Positions 1 through 8,382 of a stretch of DNA of 64,000 nt are shown in pieces (positions within the stretch are counted from its first letter, which is position 1; each line of letters opens with the position of its first letter). The stretch is from Dyadobacter jiangsuensis. Its GTDB lineage: Bacteria > Bacteroidota > Bacteroidia > Cytophagales > Spirosomataceae. The translations under genes were made by a program, and so were the position numbers. The DNA is taken from contig NZ_PYAS01000001.1 of the NCBI RefSeq assembly GCF_003014695.1, forward strand, positions 372,001 to 436,000, read 5' to 3'. The notes below the pieces were generated by a model. It did no database searches. It was not told where the DNA came from and saw only the letters and a program-made list of their open reading frames with translations.

Positions 1-435
1 CCGCATGTCGTCCATCGCGCCCCAATGAGAAGTAGCCGGCATACCATTCAGCAAGCCGCATTCTGCAACAAAGTAAGCCCCGGTACAAAGGCTGATGATC
101 TGCGCCTTGCGATGGTATTTTTCCGCCAGCCAGCGGATGAGCTTGTCATATTTAAGCAGCAGCTGGTCCATGTCGGCCCCCTCGGTATTCATCGGAGGCA
201 CGACGATCACGTCCGTTTCAAAATCATCGGCCAGCGTTCTCCCGCAGTGAAATTGGACAGGGAGGTTGAGCTGCACATCATGAAGGTGCACGCCCACCAG
301 GTCGATTTCGAACGGAGCCGTTTTGCCGCTTCTGACGACCGCATCCCTCGCGCCGGTCAGCAATGCAGCGGTGCTCGACAGGGCCGTCAAAAGCACATCT
401 TCATACACGATTACAGAAATATGTCTCGGACGCAT
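1..435 (-). CDS. GlxA-family transcriptional regulator, N-terminal part (cut by window edge)
   Basis: Reading the minus strand from the ATG at 433-435 gives an open frame of 145 codons that runs off the left edge. The protein starts MRPRHISVIVYEDVLLTALS and carries the DJ-1/PfpI-type (class I amidotransferase-like) fold seen at the N-terminus of GlxA/FtrA regulators: an early beta strand, VIVVPPMNTEG at about residues 80-90 and SLCTGAYFVAECGLLNG near 120-136, followed by the family's ATSHW motif. In this family the domain is followed by two AraC-type helix-turn-helix motifs, which would lie outside the window. The cysteine in the SLCTGAY turn sits at the nucleophile-elbow position, but most GlxA-type regulators are not enzymes. 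The target genes are not visible. The family is clear; whether the DNA-binding half exists cannot be checked here. Confidence 0.8.
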   Translation of the reverse strand, partial: MRPRHISVIVYEDVLLTALSSTAALLTGARDAVVRSGKTAPFEIDLVGVHLHDVQLNLPVQFHCGRTLADDFETDVIVVPPMNTEGADMDQLLLKYDKLIRWLAEKYHRKAQIISLCTGAYFVAECGLLNGMPATSHWGAMDDMR

Positions 436-562
436 AGGTTGGCAGGTTTATTCAAAGCTATCATAAAGATGGCACAAAATACACCTTTGATTGTCATTTT
501 TACACGCCGGTCGACTTTTCGGGTCCCGCTAGTTTTGCATTATCACAAAACAAAAACAAACT

Positions 563-1069
563 ATGAAAACAATCTTTGATGCAGCTACCCGGGACGAATT
601 GATCAGAAGGATCCGGTCACTCGAAACAAGCAATGCGGCGCAGTGGGGCAAAATGAATGTGTATCAAATGACCAGGCACTGCACGATCTGGGACGAATGG
701 GTATTGGGCGTTCACAAACCGAAGTACAAACAGGAACTGATGGGGTGGATTTTTGGCCGAATGGCCCTGAAAACCTTCGTGAAAGACGACCGGCCTATTC
801 AGAAGAATGTCCCGACCGGCCGGATGTTTATCGTCAAGGAGCTGGACGGCGACCTGGAACAGCAAAAGCAAATCTGGATCCGTTGCATTGCCGCTTATGA
901 GCACTTTTCCAATCCGGATTTCATTCACGATTTTTTCGGGAAGATGACGCGCGAGCAAATCGGGATATTTGCCTACAAGCACTCGGACCATCATTTACGG
1001 CAGTTCGGCGCCGTCGATCCCGTCGCAGTGGCCGATCAGCAGCGGGGGGGCCGGCTGGTTTCTCCGTAA
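563..1069 (+). CDS. DUF1569 (DinB-superfamily) protein
   Basis: A 168-residue soluble protein that matches the DUF1569 family of the DinB/YfiT superfamily by overall pattern. It begins with a short helix, then the KMNVYQMTRHC segment around residues 30-40, and near the C-terminus has YKHSDHHLRQF at about 138-148. The spaced histidines (the one in MTRHC and those in HSDHH) match the usual metal-binding triad of four-helix DinB proteins. DinB members are metal-dependent thiol transferases or hydrolases, but no substrate is known for DUF1569. It has no signal peptide. Its upstream neighbour is divergent (GlxA-like) and its downstream neighbour is convergent (SusD), so it is probably transcribed alone and ends at the large hairpin after 1108. 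Confidence 0.8.
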   Translation: MKTIFDAATRDELIRRIRSLETSNAAQWGKMNVYQMTRHCTIWDEWVLGVHKPKYKQELMGWIFGRMALKTFVKDDRPIQKNVPTGRMFIVKELDGDLEQQKQIWIRCIAAYEHFSNPDFIHDFFGKMTREQIGIFAYKHSDHHLRQFGAVDPVAVADQQRGGRLVSP

Positions 1070-1107
1070 CGGGTGATGAATTGCAGGCGGTATTTGGGGA
1101 AAATAGA

Positions 1108-1176
1108 AGAGGTTGTACAAATGTGTGTAAGCTGTCAGCCTGAGCGCAGACTTTACGCACATTTGATACAACCTCT
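1108..1176. terminator. Long inverted repeat between convergent genes (bidirectional terminator and repeat unit)
   Basis: The left arm 1108-1130 pairs with the right arm 1153-1176 over about 23 bp with one bulge and one mismatch. The 22-nt loop includes most of a 19-nt word that recurs at 42754-42772. The element lies between the convergent DUF1569 and SusD stop codons, with A-rich sequence on the left and CTCTTTTC on the right, so it can end transcription from both sides. The paired flanks plus shared word suggest it derives from a mobile palindromic repeat. Confidence 0.7.
1128..1146. repeat. 19-nt interspersed repeat, copy 1
   Basis: The sequence TAAGCTGTCAGCCTGAGCG is identical to positions 42754-42772. 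This copy mostly lies in the loop of the 1108-1176 inverted repeat. The bases upstream of both copies are also similar (a GTNGTAxCAAATG stretch), so the shared unit is longer than the exact match. Confidence 0.75.
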
Positions 1177-1191
1177 TTTCAATGCACCGAC

Positions 1192-2793
1192 TTAATTCCA
1201 GCCGTTAGCGATGTCTTTGGCTACGTTGGGGTTGTAGTTCTTCTCTACGTCGGGGATCGGCAGAAGGATATTTTTGTCCTGAAAAGGCTGCTTGCCGTCA
1301 CCTGGCTCGGCGGCGCGTTGCGCGTTGAGCGTCTGCTTGGCAATTCCCCAGCGGATCAGGTCGAAATACCGGCTTTGTTCGCCGCAAAGTTCCACCTGGC
1401 GTTCGCGCATGATGAGCTTCATCGCGTCGGCCTGCGCGCCCAGGCTCGTGTACGCAACGGCGCCCGAACGCTTGCGAACCTGGTTGATCAGCGCCAGCGG
1501 GTCGGCACCGGTTTTCCCTTGCTGGATTTGCGCTTCCGCGAGCATCAGGAGCACATCGGCATAGCGGATCACCTGCCCGTTAATGGAGCTTTGCGGCCCG
1601 CCATAGGAGGCTACTTCATTGTAATACTGGTATTTTTTCCAAACATAATAGCCCTGTGGGTCATCGGCTTTGAAAGGGAAGTCGATCGCGCCGCCGGCAC
1701 ATTTCTGGCAATACTGGGTGTCGCCGCCGCTTTCCTTGTTGCCGTAGAACGTAAACTTCGCACGCGGGTCCACATAGTTGGCGCTGGTGGACGGGTTTGG
1801 ATATTGGAATGATTTAACCGTTGTGGTTGGGATGTAAACATTGAACCAGTCCTTGAAACCGTATTCCTGCGCACGGTCGGAGTGGGTGGCCTTGCCGCCC
1901 CAGGTTTCCTGTCCGCCAAAAACATAGTACTGGTTGCCAATGCCCCAGTCGGTCCATTTGGCATTCATGATCTGGAAAATATTTTCAGGACTGCTCTGAT
2001 TCGTCGAGCTGAACAGGTTTTCGTACGACGGGTCCAGGGAGTAGGTGAAGGGCGCTGCCGTCAGCTGAGCCAATGTGGTTTCAGCCTGTGCCCACTTTTT
2101 CTGGTACAAATAGGACTTTCCGAGCAATGCCACGGCCGCACCTTTGGTGGCCCTGCCGAGTCCCGTTGCCGCATCGTAAGTTACGGGCAAGTCGGCCGCG
2201 GCCAGTTTCAGGTCGCTTTCAATCGTTGCCCAAATCGCCTCCGCGGACGAGCGGGAAGGGTAGTTGTTGGCCACTGTGCTGTCGTAAGCGGTGATCAGCG
2301 GTGCCTTACCCCACAGGTTCACAATGTTGAAATAGGCATACGACCGCAGAAACCGCGCTTCGGCAATGTATTGCTTCGCAGCCTGCTGGTCGGCAGCCGA
2401 CGCGGGATTCCAAACTCCTGCGCGGTCGATGACCACATTCGACCGTAGAATCAGCCGGTAAAGGCTGTTCCAGAGCTGGCCGATCTGCGCCTGGCTCGTC
2501 CCGAACGAGTAGTCGGCCAATTGCGCCATGTCGCCTTGCAGGTTGGTCGTTTTCTTGGCTTCGTATCCCAGCAAATCGAAAATAAAGTAGTACTCCCGCG
2601 ACCAGAGGCCATTGTGCAGCAATGTCGCGTAAGTGGCGATCACAGCCTGGTTCAATCCTTCGGAAGAGGTAAAATAGGTTTTGTAATCGTAGGCGCTCTG
2701 GCTTTCCAGTTCCAGTTTGGATTCGTCGCATCCGGCGAGCTGGAAAACGGCCGCGAGGCCTGTCAGAAAATATATGATCTTTTTCATGTTCAC
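1192..2793 (-). CDS. SusD/RagB-family outer-membrane glycan-binding lipoprotein
   Basis: A 533-residue SusD-family protein. It has a lipoprotein signal ending in the lipobox LAGC at about residues 19-22, followed by acidic residues (CDESK), which in Bacteroidota favours export to the cell surface. The N-terminal TPR-like helices include AEARFLRSYAYFNIVNLWGKAPLI, a SusD hallmark, and the C-terminal half has the usual ADVLLMLAEAQIQQGK and RERQVELCGEQSRYFDLIRWG segments. It would cap the SusC channel encoded just upstream in transcription order (24-nt gap) and bind the incoming oligosaccharide. The bound glycan cannot be told from sequence, and no hydrolase lies in this locus. It ends at the bidirectional hairpin at 1108-1176. 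Confidence 0.93.
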   Translation of the reverse strand: MNMKKIIYFLTGLAAVFQLAGCDESKLELESQSAYDYKTYFTSSEGLNQAVIATYATLLHNGLWSREYYFIFDLLGYEAKKTTNLQGDMAQLADYSFGTSQAQIGQLWNSLYRLILRSNVVIDRAGVWNPASAADQQAAKQYIAEARFLRSYAYFNIVNLWGKAPLITAYDSTVANNYPSRSSAEAIWATIESDLKLAAADLPVTYDAATGLGRATKGAAVALLGKSYLYQKKWAQAETTLAQLTAAPFTYSLDPSYENLFSSTNQSSPENIFQIMNAKWTDWGIGNQYYVFGGQETWGGKATHSDRAQEYGFKDWFNVYIPTTTVKSFQYPNPSTSANYVDPRAKFTFYGNKESGGDTQYCQKCAGGAIDFPFKADDPQGYYVWKKYQYYNEVASYGGPQSSINGQVIRYADVLLMLAEAQIQQGKTGADPLALINQVRKRSGAVAYTSLGAQADAMKLIMRERQVELCGEQSRYFDLIRWGIAKQTLNAQRAAEPGDGKQPFQDKNILLPIPDVEKNYNPNVAKDIANGWN

Positions 2794-2817
2794 TTCAAGT
2801 AAGTTTTCTTCTAACCA

Positions 2818-5800
2818 TTAAAACCCAAGCTGCAAGCCGCAAAGCAAAGTTCTCGGCTGCGGCAACTGCAGGCGGTCGTCGATACCGCGCGAGAAAATGT
2901 AGCTGCCGCCGTTCTGGGTGCTTACCTCGGGGTCATAACCTTTGTATTTGGTGAAGGTCAGAAGGTTTTGTGCCGCCGCATACACGCGAATGCTCTTGAA
3001 CACCTTGCCGCCGCCAATGCCTTCGAGCAAGCCCTGGGGCAGGGTATAGCCCAGCGTCACATTGCGCAGGCGCAGGTAGGAGCCGTTTTCGAGCCACCAG
3101 TCGGAGGGGCGCAAGTTGCCGTCGCCCGTGGCGCTTTGTCCCGCACGCGGAAGCTCGGCCACATCACCCGCTTTCCGCCATCTTTTCAGGATTTCGGTAG
3201 ATGCATTGTGGCCCGTCGATTCATTGTCTGTCACGAATTTGAAGGCATTCAATATTTTCAAACCCGAAACACCCGAGACAACGACATTCAGATCGAAGCC
3301 TTTGTAGCTGGCGCCCGCATTGAAACCGTACACGATTTTCGGGATAGGGTTACCCAGGATTTTCTGGTCGGTGGAAGTCACTTTGCCATCCCCGTCGAGG
3401 TCTTTGAAAATAAAGTCTCCCGGAAGCAGCCCCGCCTGATACTTGGTGGTGGCATCGCCCGCCTTTTCAGCCGCTTGGGCATTCAATGCGTCGATTTCCG
3501 CCTGGTCTTTGGCTACGTGCGAAACTTCATACCCAAAGAACGATCCGATCGCCGAACCCGCCGCGGTGTAGGTGAATGTAGGCAGGTTGCTGAATGCCCC
3601 TCCCTGAATGGGCGCGGCAAACTCGCTTCCGAGGGAATTCACGATGTTTTTGTTGTAGGCCAGGTTCGCGCTCACATTATACTGGAACCCGCCCCGGGCC
3701 TGGTCGCGGTAGCCGACCGAAAACTCTACGCCCTTGTTTTGCGCGCTGGCTGCATTGGCAAATTTACTGGGTTGCCCGCCGCTGCTGGATGCCCCGGTAC
3801 TTCCGGAAACCGGCACGCTCACGAGCAAGCCGGAGCTTTTGCGGTTGTACCAGTCGACGGTCACGCTCAAACGGTTGCTGAGGAAGCCGAGGTCGAGGCC
3901 GATGTCGGTCTGGTCGGTCGATTCCCAGCGGATATTCGGGTTGGATAATGTATTGATGGTCGTTCCCGGGTTAAACCCTTCATTGGTACCCAGCGAGTAA
4001 ACCAGGTTGCCGTTGGGATTTCCGCTGTAAGTCAGTACCGAAGTCACACCGGTGGTAGGGATGGTGTTGTTACCCGTTCTACCCAATCCGAACCGTATCT
4101 TTCCGTCGCTCAGGAAATTCAGGTTGTTCTTGATAAAATCCTCGTCGATGAAGCGCCAGGCGACACCCAGGCCGTAGAAATTCCCGAAGCGATTGTTGGC
4201 ACCGAAGTTCGAAGCGCCATCGCGGCGGAAGCTTCCCGTAAGAATGTACTTGTCGTCGAAAGTATAACCCAGACGTGCGAAGTAGGAGATCACCGACGAG
4301 CGGGCATAGCCGTAGTTGGAGCCGGTAACGGCCTGCGACTGCGCTACGCTGATGTTCTGAATGGCGTCGTTCGGGATTTTGGTACCGGTCGCATTCAGGC
4401 CGGAAGCATTTCCCGGATCGAGGTAGCTGTTACCAAGCGTCGCCGAAACGCTGTGCTTGCCGAATACCTTATTATAGGAAAAGTAGTTTTCCAGCGTGTA
4501 AAAGGAATAGTTGCTGAAACCCAGCGTCGCCTGCTGCGGGTTGGTCAGGTTATTCCCCGCCGTGTAGCCATATTGGTAACTGCGGTTCTTGCCCCCGCCG
4601 ATTTCGGCCGAAAGCTGCGTGCGAAACCGCAATCCGGCAATAATATCCACTTCCGCAAAAACCTGAGGAAAGAACACAAACCCGGTATTGATAGGGTGGT
4701 TCAGATTAATGGCCGCGAGCGGGTTGTTACCATTGCTGAAATCGTCGACGTTGGTGGTGTTGGAATAGCCACCCGGAATAGCGGGGTCATAAATAGGCTT
4801 GTAAGGGGCATAATACACCGCTTCCGAAATGCTGGCCAGCTGGCCGTCGTCCTTCGTATAACGGATGTTCAGGCTTTGTCCCAGATGGAAACGGCCCAGG
4901 GTTTCGTCCAAGGCAAATCGCGCGTTCAGCCTGCTGTTGGTGAAGTTTTTCACGATGGCTTGCTGTTTGATATAGCCCAACGAGAAATTGTAAGCCACTT
5001 TTTCGCTCCCGCCACTGATATTCAAATCGTTTTGCGATACAAGCCCCGATCGGAAAATCTCTTTCTGCCAGTCGGTACGGTCGGTGGTCACTTCCGATGT
5101 ATTGAACTTCGCGGGCAGGGCCGAATTGGTTGTGGCCGCGAAATCTTTCAACAGGTCTATGTACTGCGATGCATTGAGCAGATCCAGCGTCTTCCAGGCT
5201 TTGGCAACGCCCCATTGCGTGTTGAAATTGATGCGCGGCGCACCTGACTTACCTCTTTTGGTCGTGATAATGACCACACCATTAGCCGCAGCCGAACCGT
5301 AAATAGCAGTGGAAGAGGCGTCTTTCAGGATTGTGATATTTTCAATGTCCTGGGTAGCGAGTGTGTTGAACATCGTTTTGCTGCCCTGGATACCGTCGAT
5401 TACATACAATGGATCGACTCCCGTAAATGACCCGGTACCGCGGATGAGGATCTGGGCATCGGAGCCGGGCGCTCCGTTCGATTGCAGCACCTGCACACCG
5501 GCCGACTTTCCGATGAGGAGCTGTGAAGGGTTGGTAGCAGTGGTAGCGCCGGCGTCCTTGGAAGAAACTATATCCACCGAACCGACCACATCCTGCTTAC
5601 GCGAGCTTCCGTAGCCGATTACAACCACCTCGTTGAGCGACTTATCGTCCGGAACCATCGATACGTTGATCACGGCCCTGTCGCCCACCGCCACTTCCTG
5701 CGTTTTGTAGCCCACAAAACTGAATACCAGCACGGCTTCCAGATTGCTCACCTCAAAATCGAAGTTGCCGGAAGCATCCGTCAAGGTACCCAGTTGCGTG

Positions 5801-6303
5801 CCTTTCAGGCGCACGCTCACGCCCGGAAGGCCGTCGCCGTTTTCGTCGCTTACCTTGCCTTTCAACACCTGCGCCAGCATATCCCGCATTTGAGTGGAGA
5901 GTTGCCCCGTACTTTTGGTTTGCAGTTCTTTACTGGCTTTGAGCAGGATGCGCCCCGACGGGGTTACCTGGTAGGAGATTTGAAGAGGTACCAGCAGCGT
6001 TTGCAATGCAGCTGCCAGTTTCTGGTTCACAACATGGATCGCTACCGGGCGGTCGGCGCGGATGGCCTTGTTGCTGTATACAAATTTTACATTCGCTTTC
6101 TGCTCCAACTGGTCGAGCACCGTCGCCAGTTCCACCTTGTCGGCGTGGAGTGTCACGTTCCGTTCCAATACCTCCTGCGCCTTGCTGACGTGCGCCGCGT
6201 AGGTGAGGCTGGAAAAGACGATTGAAAAGATAAGCTGGGCCAAAGAAATTCTCATGAGCAAGCAAAGCGATGCCCGGTTTTTTCGGTATCGGTTTTTTTT
6301 CAT
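2818..6303 (-). CDS. SusC/RagA-family TonB-dependent transporter with STN domain
   Basis: A 1,161-residue SusC. After a signal peptide it has an STN domain (about residues 50-125), which in other systems touches the periplasmic part of FecR, then a carboxypeptidase-like beta-sandwich (KGKVSDENGDGLPGVSVRLKG, about 149-235). Next come the TonB-box region SLNEVVVIGYG, the plug (IRGTGSFTGVDPLYVIDGI) and a 22-strand-type barrel ending in the terminal Phe (LQLGF). It imports an oligosaccharide at the expense of TonB energy with the SusD at 1192-2793. The STN domain and the FecR/sigma pair upstream indicate transmembrane signalling control. No substrate can be assigned because the locus lacks a glycoside hydrolase. 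Confidence 0.95.
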   Translation of the reverse strand: MKKNRYRKNRASLCLLMRISLAQLIFSIVFSSLTYAAHVSKAQEVLERNVTLHADKVELATVLDQLEQKANVKFVYSNKAIRADRPVAIHVVNQKLAAALQTLLVPLQISYQVTPSGRILLKASKELQTKSTGQLSTQMRDMLAQVLKGKVSDENGDGLPGVSVRLKGTQLGTLTDASGNFDFEVSNLEAVLVFSFVGYKTQEVAVGDRAVINVSMVPDDKSLNEVVVIGYGSSRKQDVVGSVDIVSSKDAGATTATNPSQLLIGKSAGVQVLQSNGAPGSDAQILIRGTGSFTGVDPLYVIDGIQGSKTMFNTLATQDIENITILKDASSTAIYGSAAANGVVIITTKRGKSGAPRINFNTQWGVAKAWKTLDLLNASQYIDLLKDFAATTNSALPAKFNTSEVTTDRTDWQKEIFRSGLVSQNDLNISGGSEKVAYNFSLGYIKQQAIVKNFTNSRLNARFALDETLGRFHLGQSLNIRYTKDDGQLASISEAVYYAPYKPIYDPAIPGGYSNTTNVDDFSNGNNPLAAINLNHPINTGFVFFPQVFAEVDIIAGLRFRTQLSAEIGGGKNRSYQYGYTAGNNLTNPQQATLGFSNYSFYTLENYFSYNKVFGKHSVSATLGNSYLDPGNASGLNATGTKIPNDAIQNISVAQSQAVTGSNYGYARSSVISYFARLGYTFDDKYILTGSFRRDGASNFGANNRFGNFYGLGVAWRFIDEDFIKNNLNFLSDGKIRFGLGRTGNNTIPTTGVTSVLTYSGNPNGNLVYSLGTNEGFNPGTTINTLSNPNIRWESTDQTDIGLDLGFLSNRLSVTVDWYNRKSSGLLVSVPVSGSTGASSSGGQPSKFANAASAQNKGVEFSVGYRDQARGGFQYNVSANLAYNKNIVNSLGSEFAAPIQGGAFSNLPTFTYTAAGSAIGSFFGYEVSHVAKDQAEIDALNAQAAEKAGDATTKYQAGLLPGDFIFKDLDGDGKVTSTDQKILGNPIPKIVYGFNAGASYKGFDLNVVVSGVSGLKILNAFKFVTDNESTGHNASTEILKRWRKAGDVAELPRAGQSATGDGNLRPSDWWLENGSYLRLRNVTLGYTLPQGLLEGIGGGKVFKSIRVYAAAQNLLTFTKYKGYDPEVSTQNGGSYIFSRGIDDRLQLPQPRTLLCGLQLGF

Positions 6304-6382
6304 AGTTTAGAAAGGTTTTTTATAACTAATGAATACCCTGCTGCCGCATCTTGGCGGATTTCCGGCAGTGGGAAAGTACTTG

Positions 6383-6407
6383 ACCGGCAGGGTAGCTTTC
6401 TGCCGGT
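6383..6407 (-). promoter_or_regulatory. Hairpin in the fecR-susC gap, locus 1
   Basis: Perfect 8-bp arms (6383-6390 and 6400-6407) enclose a 9-nt loop. On the transcribed minus strand an A-rich run precedes the hairpin and there is no U-run after it. The element is about 80 nt upstream of the SusC start. The other two FecR-SusC gaps hold hairpins at almost the same distance, which supports a role as an attenuator, processing site or partial terminator. Confidence 0.5.
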
Positions 6408-6468
6408 TTCTTTTTGGGGGACTTTTGGACAGGTTTAATGCATAGGCAGTTTTTAGGTGAAACAAAAA

Positions 6469-7533
6469 TTACTTGCAGCCGGCCGCCGAAACCAGGATTC
6501 GCGTTCCCTGGACCTCATAGGAGCCGTCGTTGGACTGGCAAATCAAATCGAGCTGATCGAACAGCGACATACTGGTAAGGTCACCGGTAAATGTGCATTC
6601 ATTCACTGCATCGCCGGACACGACGATATCTACCCCGTAAGCATCTTCGAGGCGCTGGAAAATTTCGGGTAATGCCATGTTTTTGTAAATCGCAGGCGGC
6701 AGCTCCGCGTGGGCAGTGAGCAGCACCGGCTTGTCGACGAGGCTGGTCATCAGATGCCCGCTTTCCTCGAAATAGGTCACGCGCTGGTTCGGGGTCAGGA
6801 TAACCCTTTTGTTGAATTGGTGCTTCGTCTGGGAGGCGTCTTTTTCGGAGCCGATGCTTTCGTTTTCGAATACGGAAACCTTTCCGCACACCACTTCAAC
6901 CTGCATTTGATGTTCTTCTCTTCCTTTTTTTACCCAGAAACTCGTGCCCAGTACGCGCGTCACGAGCTTGCCGCTGTACACGAAAAACGGGCGGCGGCTG
7001 TCTTTGGTAATGTTGAAAAACGCGTCGCCGGTGAGCTGCACCTCGCGTTTTGCGGCTGAGAACTGGCGGGGGTAGGTCAGCGCGGCGCCAGGGGCGAGGG
7101 TTACCTCGCTGCTATCGACCAGTTTGACGCGCATCGGGCGGGCGGTGCTGTTAGCTGTCGAAACCAGGCCTTCCTGACTTGCTTCCAGCAATAATGTATC
7201 GCCTGCTACCGTGCCCGGAGCAGGCTTGTTTGAAAAAAAATAAAACAACGACAGCGATACGATCAGCACGGCCGCAACCGAGCCGAAAATGCGTACCGTC
7301 ATGGGCGACAGCCGTGGCAGGAATGTTCTGGTCTTTCCGGACGCTTTCCTTTCGTGCTGGATGGCGCTCCACATCCGGGCTTTCAGAACCGATTTCTCGG
7401 TATCTGAGAGTTCGGCCTGCGGCGCGCCGCTTTGTACCTGGTTGTACCATGCGTGGATGCGGTCTCTTTCCGCGGGACTGCATTTGCCCTCGCGGTACTT
7501 TAAAAGCAAGCTTTCAATTTCGTCGTAACTCAT
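6469..7533 (-). CDS. FecR-family anti-sigma factor
   Basis: A 354-residue single-pass inner-membrane protein. The N-terminal cytoplasmic part (about residues 1-85) would hold the sigma factor. One membrane segment follows (VRIFGSVAAVLIVSLSLFYFF, about 80-103). The periplasmic FecR domain has the typical LTYPRQFSAAKREVQLTGDAFFNI and RVLGTSFWVK segments, and the C-terminal DUF4974 domain (about 280-354) is STN-like. Three cysteines in the last 60 residues (CTF, LICQ and the terminal GCK) recur in the other two FecR proteins here. It lies 169 nt downstream of the sigma gene in transcription order and precedes SusC. It should release the sigma factor when SusC binds its substrate. Confidence 0.93.
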   Translation of the reverse strand: MSYDEIESLLLKYREGKCSPAERDRIHAWYNQVQSGAPQAELSDTEKSVLKARMWSAIQHERKASGKTRTFLPRLSPMTVRIFGSVAAVLIVSLSLFYFFSNKPAPGTVAGDTLLLEASQEGLVSTANSTARPMRVKLVDSSEVTLAPGAALTYPRQFSAAKREVQLTGDAFFNITKDSRRPFFVYSGKLVTRVLGTSFWVKKGREEHQMQVEVVCGKVSVFENESIGSEKDASQTKHQFNKRVILTPNQRVTYFEESGHLMTSLVDKPVLLTAHAELPPAIYKNMALPEIFQRLEDAYGVDIVVSGDAVNECTFTGDLTSMSLFDQLDLICQSNDGSYEVQGTRILVSAAGCK

Positions 7534-7702
7534 CGGTTCAGGGGGGTGGTTGGCTCAGGATGTTTTTTATCTGATTCAACCTCTAAACCGTATTGGCTCC
7601 GTATTGTCCCTGAATGTTTTTAAAATAACTTGGAAAGTTTATGTAAAATAAGGGGTTTGGCCCTGAACTTCCTTTAAAAATGCAACGTGTTCGGGATGGC
7701 GG

Positions 7703-8281
7703 TCAGGAGAAAATGCTGAGCAGGAGGAGGAGAAGTGTTTCGTTCAGGTACTCGCGGACGGCCTTGGAGGCTTTGCTGAGATGGTATTCGACCGTCTTTT
7801 CGGACAGGTTCATGAATTCGGCGATCTGGGCGATCGTCCAGCTTTCGATCCGGCTCAGCTTGAACATTTCACGCGTTTGGGCAGGAAATGGTTTGAGGCC
7901 TTCGTCGATGTTGCGCAGTAGCTCGTTGTAGGCTACCTCGTCTTCGGTATAATGCTCGTGCTGGCTTGCAAATGCCTGATAATAGGCGAGGTACCGGCTG
8001 CGCGGGCCGGATTTCCGGATGTGGTCGATGACTTCGAACCGCACGGCGGAAAAAAGGTAGTAGTTCAGCGTGGTGGTCCGCAGGTTCGCACGCTCGTTCC
8101 AGAGACGCGTAAAAATGTCCTGTACGATTTCCTCCGCAATGTGCCGTTGCCCGAGCTTATGGAATGCAGCCCTGTACATCGGGTACCAATACTCATCGTA
8201 AATAGCGGTAAAGGCCCATTCCTGCCCCGAGCATAAAGCTTCCAGCAGCTGCTGGTCAGAAACTCGTGGGCTTTGCGGCAT
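7703..8281 (-). CDS. ECF RNA polymerase sigma factor of SusC locus 1
   Basis: A 192-residue sigma-70 family ECF factor. Region 2 spans about residues 25-95 (AIYDEYWYPMYRAAF, AEEIVQDIFTRLWNER, YLFSAVRFEVIDHIRK). Region 4 spans about 125-180 (LKPFPAQTREMFKLSRIESWTIAQIAEFMNLSEKTVEYHLSKA), with the helix-turn-helix near its end. The protein finishes with a run of leucines (LLLLLLSIF), a short hydrophobic tail also seen on the other two sigma factors in this window. It should direct RNA polymerase to the SusC/SusD promoter when FecR releases it. It is the first gene of the locus. Confidence 0.92.
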   Translation of the reverse strand: MPQSPRVSDQQLLEALCSGQEWAFTAIYDEYWYPMYRAAFHKLGQRHIAEEIVQDIFTRLWNERANLRTTTLNYYLFSAVRFEVIDHIRKSGPRSRYLAYYQAFASQHEHYTEDEVAYNELLRNIDEGLKPFPAQTREMFKLSRIESWTIAQIAEFMNLSEKTVEYHLSKASKAVREYLNETLLLLLLSIFS

Positions 8282-8382
8282 TTTAGTGAAGAGGTGTCAA
8301 GTTTACGTTTTTGACAAAGTTATATTTTTTGGTTTGATATTCATATTCTATTCCGGCCGGTTGGAATTTGGCGAATGCGGCC

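Noticed and set aside
25..579. Plus-strand open frame of 184 codons at the window start
   Set aside because: It is antisense to the clear GlxA-like regulator on the minus strand and has no family pattern of its own.
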